Positions 38,601 through 43,489 of a DNA stretch of 43,489 bases are shown one piece after another. The DNA is from Chloromonas sp. AAM2 (taxonomy: Eukaryota; Chlorophyta; Chlorophyceae; Chlamydomonadales; Chlamydomonadaceae). Location: the NCBI GenBank assembly GCA_004335635.1, contig QAXH01005443.1, positions 3,974 through 47,462 on the forward strand, read 5' to 3'. The position numbers were made by a program, and so were the translations under genes. Below the pieces are notes generated by a model. That model was not told the DNA's origin, did no database searches, and saw only the letters and a program-made list of their open reading frames with translations. Each line of letters starts with the position of its first letter. Positions within the stretch are counted from its first letter, which is position 1.

Positions 38601-40081
38601 CTAGCTGTGCAAATCATACGCCTAGTCAAGGACTGAAGCCAAGAACTGGGCCAAATTGTACGAGACTCTTGGTCAACATTATTGGTGTATGAGGGTCAGT
38701 ACGTCGCGGCATGTTGATGCACTGCTGCTGTCCGCACGAGCCTGCTGGGCTTGCTTTGCTGCCATTGCTTGTCATGACCAGTCCTCGCTTTGCGGGCTGC
38801 AGGCATGGTGCTCGGCGCATCGCTCCTGGGCGTGCACATGGCAATGACCCACTCAATCACAGTGAGTTACACAGTGAGGAGCTGACAGCTGTTTGCCAGT
38901 TCTGGGACAGTTTACAAGAACGACACTGGAACCAGTGTGGCAACAGGGACAAGGGAGCAACAGGGTTCATGCCAGGGTCCAGGGCTGGTCAGGGAGGCAG
39001 ACAATTATGACACTTTAGTTACAGCAGGTGAGGTAACTTGTCCAGGGTGCGTGATGTATGGGCTCCAGTGTTATTCCTGGAAACTGTTCCAGAACTGGCC
39101 AAAAAAAATTCTTTGTTGCCTGACGCCTATCTAGCCGTCCACTGCAAACTGTCAACTGCATGAGCTGGCAAAACGTTCTCCTGCAATGTGACCACATGAC
39201 ACGGCTTAGGCGCTTACCTCTAGGCGGTCACTTTACAAACCACAACCACCCTGAAACGCTTTATACTGAGCTACCGGAGGTTCCAACCAACCTCAACCAA
39301 TGCCTGTCCAGGTGTCCATGCTTGCCAGCTACATGCCAGTGGGCGAGGTGCCGGGCATTGGCAAGATCAGCGGCACTGCCGTGTCATTCACGGACCTGCT
39401 GCTGGGTGAGTGCCGGGGCGTGCCATGTTGCGTAAGGCTGATGTATGTCAATCGCTTCAATGCCATGGCCTAGCGACATTACTATACATCTGGCACCTGT
39501 CATTGTGCGAGTATCGTCCTTGCCTTGAAACTTGACTTTGAGCTACCGGGGTCAGCGGCGGTAGGTGGTCTTACGGTTGTGTGGCATCTCTTCAATCTGT
39601 CCTGTTGCGTGCAGGGTGTGTCCTGGCCGTGAGCAACACCATGGCAGGCGTGTTCTCCGACATGACGCGTGCAGCGGGCTACGGGAACGTCGGCTGTTTT
39701 GCAGGCGGGGCCGCTGCCTGTGGCCTGGCATGCGTCGCCCTCCTGGCCTTCAGCAAGTGGGTCTGATCGGTTAGCTTTGTTATACGATCATTGTTATATC
39801 GCAAAGCTATGTTGGAAACCAAACAACTCAGCAGTACGATTGAGTGGTAAGCAAGTCTCAAGTTGTTGTTGTTGTTGTTGTTGTCTCTTGTGTCGTTCTG
39901 CGGCAGGATCTTTGTTGACGAGGCCGTGTTAGGCACCGCCTGTTAGTTAACCGGCCAGGTGCTGCACTTGGTGCATTGGATGCGCCACAGAGGAGTCTGC
40001 CTGGCCGCTGTGTGCAGGTTTGGTGACCTGGGCAACGAACAGCTGGTGGTGCGGCGTGCGAAGAAGGCCAAGGCAACCTGA
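35602..40081 (+). CDS. Major facilitator superfamily transporter, probably plastid-targeted
   Basis: A secondary membrane transporter of unknown substrate. Exons: 35602-35946, 36034-36120, 36256-36323, 36585-36660, 36867-36945, 37221-37705, 37898-37969, 38388-38577, 38803-38861, 39312-39405, 39615-39756, 40018-40081; phases agree and give 586 residues. Residues 1-60 are Arg/Ser/Ala-rich without acidic clusters, like a plastid or mitochondrial transit peptide. Hydrophobic helices then follow, with the MFS loop signature DRLSKGIREAPTKAVMNELA and AYGLRQSLTTAG, close to the DRLGKGIR.APRDA pattern of bacterial-type MFS proteins. A Pro/Ala-rich cytosolic-type loop of about 100 residues (about 275-375) divides the halves. 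The second half has ILYLARFDASFLTLRA, VLTAPLSRISG, GTAVSFTDLLLGCVLA and GVFSDMTRAAGYG, and ends in a basic tail (VVRRAKKAKAT). The last donor is placed at 39756 because it alone joins in frame to the terminal exon. A small extra exon near 38169 was considered and left out. Confidence 0.85.
38891..39103 (+). mobile_element. Short inverted-repeat element (MITE-like), copy A
   Basis: An element of about 213 bases in the transporter intron between 38861 and 39312. The left end GTTTGCCAGTTCTGGGACAG is mirrored at the right by CTGTTCCAGAACTGGCCA. Similarity of the two ends continues inward for about 40 bases, through ACACTGGA. It has no coding capacity, and no clear target-site duplication was found. 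Confidence 0.75.
39862..39884 (+). repeat. GTT trinucleotide microsatellite
   Basis: Seven GTT units lie in the last intron of the transporter gene. Confidence 0.95.
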
Positions 40082-41526
40082 AGGAAGCTTTGAGGCAACA
40101 CTTGACCCCTGTCTGATATGCAGCTGTATGACCACGGCAGGCTCGGACACAATTGGTTGGATGCCTCAGATATTGCACGGGGCAGGCAGGGGGTAGTTGT
40201 TATTGTTGTGGCATTAGCAAAAAAAGAAGTTTGCCAGTTCTGGGACAATTTTTGAAAACGCCACTGGAACTGGTGTTGTAAGTGCCCGTTGTGAGGAGCA
40301 AGTGTCGACCTTGGTGTGCAATGAGCTGTGCGTGGTTCTCACAGGGACTATGGGCATACTGTGTGTGTCCGGAAAACTCGGGAACTGTCCCAGAACTGGC
40401 AAACATCTTCCAGCAACAGCGGGTCGGGTCACTTGTATGTACAGTGACATGCCCCATTTCCGATTGTCTCAGTATCCGAGTATCAGCTTTTAGTGTTTTT
40501 AGTTGCAAGGGGGATTGCACCCCATGGTGGGTCTGTTGACGGAATGGAATCTGGTCGGATACCGTCACTATACTTGTATATATGTAAATGCACCGGGATT
40601 TGCAACACCTTTCCGGGCAGCCCAGGCAGCAAGCTGCTCAACCTGCGGAGATTTGGACTGGAGTCAAACTGTTCATGAAAGTCATTATTACGCCTACTGT
40701 ATCTCTACAGCCCATTTAACTCCGACTTCGTCTGAGTGTGCCAGTACAGCTAATCAAGGCCGATTCTCAGCCTGACGTAAGCAATTGACAGAGCCGTGCA
40801 GGACCACTGCATAGAATCGAAGCATGCCTTGGTTGGTCCTGTCTGGACCGTACAAGATGGGGAGGCCTGCGTCGTTGGCATGCGTCATGGACGTTACTGA
40901 GCTGCACCGTCTGCGCGTGAGGCAAACAAGCCCAGACAAACAAGAACGCGTGGGATGCACCAACGGAGGGCCTGTCTGAGCTGAAAGGTATTTAATTGGG
41001 CCCCTCTCATCTGGAGATCCTGCCAAACTGTTAAGCCACAAGTGGGCGGGCTTCCAAGCTTCCAATGCAGGCATCACCGTGAAGGCGCATGCACCAAGCG
41101 TCTCCTGAAACCATGCAGGCTGCTGGTGAAGGCGCCGTCCTGCAGACAAAACTGATCCCTTTACCGCATTGATGGCGCTACAATGGTTTCCTTCTGATGT
41201 CAGCGTGCATGGCCATCAGGTCAGCCAACATCTGAAGGGGCGAGCAATTGGAAGCTTCTGGAATTACGCATTGTATTGCAATCTCTTGTATTTGCAACCT
41301 GAACATCCACTAGGTAGAGCAAGGTACGATTTTGGTTCTGGAGCTTGGCTCTACCTGTCACGTGCCGGTCAGGCGAGGACGTCGTCCGGGCAGCGTACGT
41401 GCCCCGACCTGAAGAGACACGGTTCAGGAACAAGCTACGCGATATAGGCTTGTCAACCGAGTAAAAGAACTAGAACTAGATCCGCTTCTCTTAACCAGCG
41501 AAGACCGTCCAGAAGGTTTGGGCGTC
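40082..41526. other. Intergenic region between transporter and UBC2-like genes
   Basis: It contains the transporter 3' untranslated region, the intact inverted-repeat element at 40229-40404 and, near 41200-41526, the presumed promoter of the ubiquitin-conjugating enzyme. No conserved coding frame is recognised; the 131-residue minus-strand frame at 41149-40754 has no family features. Confidence 0.5.
40229..40404 (+). mobile_element. Short inverted-repeat element (MITE-like), copy B
   Basis: A 176-base element with near-perfect terminal inverted repeats. The left end is GTTTGCCAGTTCTGGGACAA and the right end, read on the minus strand, is GTTTGCCAGTTCTGGGACAG. The match extends outward by AAGA. 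A TGTAA at 40277-40281 inside it lies 196 bases after the transporter stop and could act as its polyadenylation signal. No transposase is encoded. Confidence 0.82.
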
Positions 41527-42969
41527 ATGACATCCGTTAGCCCAGCAATGCTACGCCTCATGAGCGATTTGAAGGCAATCAAACAAGAGCCTCCGGAGGT
41601 GCACGGGGTTTCCACCGCGCGTTTGTCAGCAGCCTTTATACCTTGCCTTTATACCAAGGGACTGTCTGCTTACTGATGTACTAATTTGCTGGCACATGCC
41701 AACGTTGCGCTGAGCAAGCTGACGAAACCCTTGTTTGCGCAGGGCTGTAGCGCCAGTCCGGCATCTGAGGACAATCTGTTTGTGTGGAACGCCACGGTAA
41801 GTGATGCAGCCACTAGGCAAGTGCAGGACGTTGTTGCAGCTGATCTTCTCGACTTGTCGGCCTCAGGATTGAACTACGGCATGGGGGTGCAGTAGCTCAT
41901 ACCAACCCGCCCACTGTCGCCCGGCTGCCTGACGCAGGTTTTCGGCCCAGACGATACACCTTGGGAAGGTAAGGCACCATGCAACCTGCCCAGCCTGGGT
42001 TGTCATTGGGTGTCAGCTGGGTGTGGCCATGTGCATGCTGCTAGGCTTGGCTCATGCCGCCTACTGTTTCTTGGCCATGCAGGGGGCATCTTTTCGCTAC
42101 GCATCACGTTTGGGGAAAGATATCCTGACAAGCCACCTCGAGTTCGGTTCACATCAGAAATGTTTCATCCCAATGGTGAGTTCAGTCAGCCAATGTTCAG
42201 TATGCCAGGCAGCAGGCCTAGATCCAAGCATGCATGGCACTCCACACGCCAGTCTGTTGAAGTGCGTTCATCTTGCTGCCTTGACGGGCTCTTGACTCTT
42301 GACGTGCTGTTCAACGCTGCTGAGTAGCAGGCGGTGGCGCACGTGCTATGTTCATTGATTTGTTATTCACAGACGCACACTTCATTCATGCGTGCGCAAG
42401 GACATCCCGAAGTGGATAGTGCTCAACACACTACAATTGTTATAACCTGGCCATGCATTGCATGCGCTCGCAGTCTACCAAGATGGCACTCTGTGCATGG
42501 ACATCATTCAGGACCAGTGGTCTCCATGCCACAACATCTGCACGCTCTTGACGTCCGTACAGAGCCTGCTCACAGACCCCAACTGTCAGAGTCCAGCAAA
42601 CCCTGAGGCAGCACATGTATACAACAGCGACCGGCCAGGGTACAACAAGAGGGTGAGCCGGACATGTGGTGGTTCGGTTTGGACTGCAAGGGTTGGAAGT
42701 GTTGCTTCATTGGATTCCAATCTGTGGCTCGCCATGCTGGGATGAAAGAAGGGACTTGGCCGGACAAAAGTGACAGTGAAGGGGCAGGGCTGATGCGAGG
42801 TGCAGCCAAATGACTGCTAACGAACGACAATGCCAGCATAGCAGCTCAGACTTGAAGGCGTTGAAAATGATGTTACCCAATCCTGTTTTCGCGTCTGTGC
42901 TGACTCTGCAGCCGCTGCCTGTGCTGCTTGCAGGTGCGGCGATTGGCGCAAAAGAGCATCGAAGCGTGA
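41527..42969 (+). CDS. UBC2: Ubiquitin-conjugating enzyme E2, RAD6/UBC2 type
   Basis: An E2 enzyme that carries ubiquitin as a thioester and, with a RAD18- or BRE1-type E3, modifies PCNA and histone H2B, in nucleus and cytosol. Exons: 41527-41598, 41743-41796, 41938-41968, 42083-42175, 42474-42652, 42934-42969; phases agree, giving 154 residues (yeast and plant RAD6 about 150-172). Motifs: MLRLMSDLKAIKQEPP helix at the N-terminus, [38 protein letters not shown] with the HPN triad at 81-83, and the catalytic Cys91 in DGTLCMDIIQDQWSP. It continues with LLTSVQSLLTDPN and SPANPEAAHVYN as in RAD6. There is no acidic tail, as in plant UBC1/2 and unlike yeast RAD6. The RAD6 subclass follows from the N-terminus and SPAN motif; another closely related E2 is less likely. 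Confidence 0.94.
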
Positions 42970-43489
42970 CACCACCAGCCATGACAGCTTCATGACAAAA
43001 CCATTGTTTCCTTTACTGCCCACCATCCGTGATGGCCTGACATGACAGCAGTGAGCGGCCTAGGTGACCGACTGGAGCAGACCCAGGTCTTATGTCGGCA
43101 AGCACAGCCGCAGTTTTCTGCCGTTTTGAATTGTATTCGTACCCATGACGTACATCGACTTTATTTGCAGTAAGCATTTTCTTCATGCCCTGCCGCACCA
43201 CGGACGAACTGGCTCAAGCTTTTGTCCCATGTAACGCTAAGCCCTTGGGGCACCTTTGATCATGTTCCATGTTGTCTGTAAAGCCCTTCCAGAGGCAACC
43301 TTCCTCCTAGTGACGTAGCCCATGTCGCAGCCTTGGGCAAGGGGCATCATGGATTACAAGCACTGGCTTGAGCGTCTATTTGTTGGATTGGAACAGCAGG
43401 CACATGGGTATGCCCATTGTTCAGAGATACCCCCTTCGTTGGATTTGTGCCTTACCCTCGTGGGAAGCTTGTTCCAGAATGAAACTCAG
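42970..43489. other. Downstream region of the UBC2-like gene
   Basis: Probably the 3' untranslated region followed by intergenic DNA up to the window end. TGTAA occurs at 43230-43234 and 43277-43281. No further gene is recognised. Confidence 0.5.
43230..43234 (+). terminator. Candidate TGTAA polyadenylation signal for the UBC2-like gene
   Basis: TGTAA about 260 bases after the stop codon at 42969; a second copy follows at 43277. The motif is short, so the choice between them is open. Confidence 0.4.

Overview
This is a nuclear window from a green alga. The evidence is that every gene is broken by many short spliceosomal introns (mostly about 80-400 bases, GT-AG), with proteins typical of the plant lineage: a TEY mitogen-activated protein kinase, a PsbP-like thylakoid lumen protein with a bipartite transit peptide, and a DUF627/DUF629 protein of the kind known from land plants. 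TGTAA, the chlorophyte polyadenylation signal, follows several stop codons. GC content looks moderate by eye, which fits a trebouxiophyte-like chlorophyte better than Chlamydomonas or Chlorella variabilis; this placement is inference. There are no bacterial operons, rRNAs, tRNAs or CRISPR arrays.

Seven protein genes can be modelled by joining reading frames across introns with consistent phases. In order they are: (1) MAP kinase, + strand, 344-2651; (2) PsbP-like protein PPL1, - strand, 5102-3683, convergent with gene 1; (3) a TopBP1/MEI1-like protein with five BRCT-type domains, - strand, 13959-6578, 13 exons, about 1072 residues; (4) a type II membrane protein with a CmcI-like (cephalosporin hydroxylase / sugar O-methyltransferase family) domain, - strand, 20329-15121, 10 exons, about 515 residues; (5) a giant DUF627/DUF629 ubiquitin-hydrolase-related protein, + strand, 20630-34132, 23 exons, about 2779 residues, divergent from gene 4 across 300 bases; (6) a plastid-targeted-looking major facilitator transporter, + strand, 35602-40081, 12 exons, about 586 residues; (7) a RAD6/UBC2-type ubiquitin-conjugating enzyme, + strand, 41527-42969, 6 exons, about 154 residues.

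The genes do not form a pathway. Two loose links exist: RAD6 and TopBP1 both act in DNA-damage tolerance, and RAD6 and the DUF629 protein both belong to the ubiquitin world. Adjacency is not evidence of co-function in such genomes.

The most notable observations are: the DUF629 protein keeps its plant-like N-terminal half but has no ubiquitin-hydrolase domain, ending instead in a long disordered tail; an apparently uncatalogued family of short terminal-inverted-repeat elements has two full copies and three partial ends in non-coding DNA; MAP kinase intron 2 lacks one G at its donor, so canonical splicing shifts the frame; a GC-AG intron interrupts the ETG motif of the CmcI-like gene; and several introns hold minisatellites or degenerate duplications.
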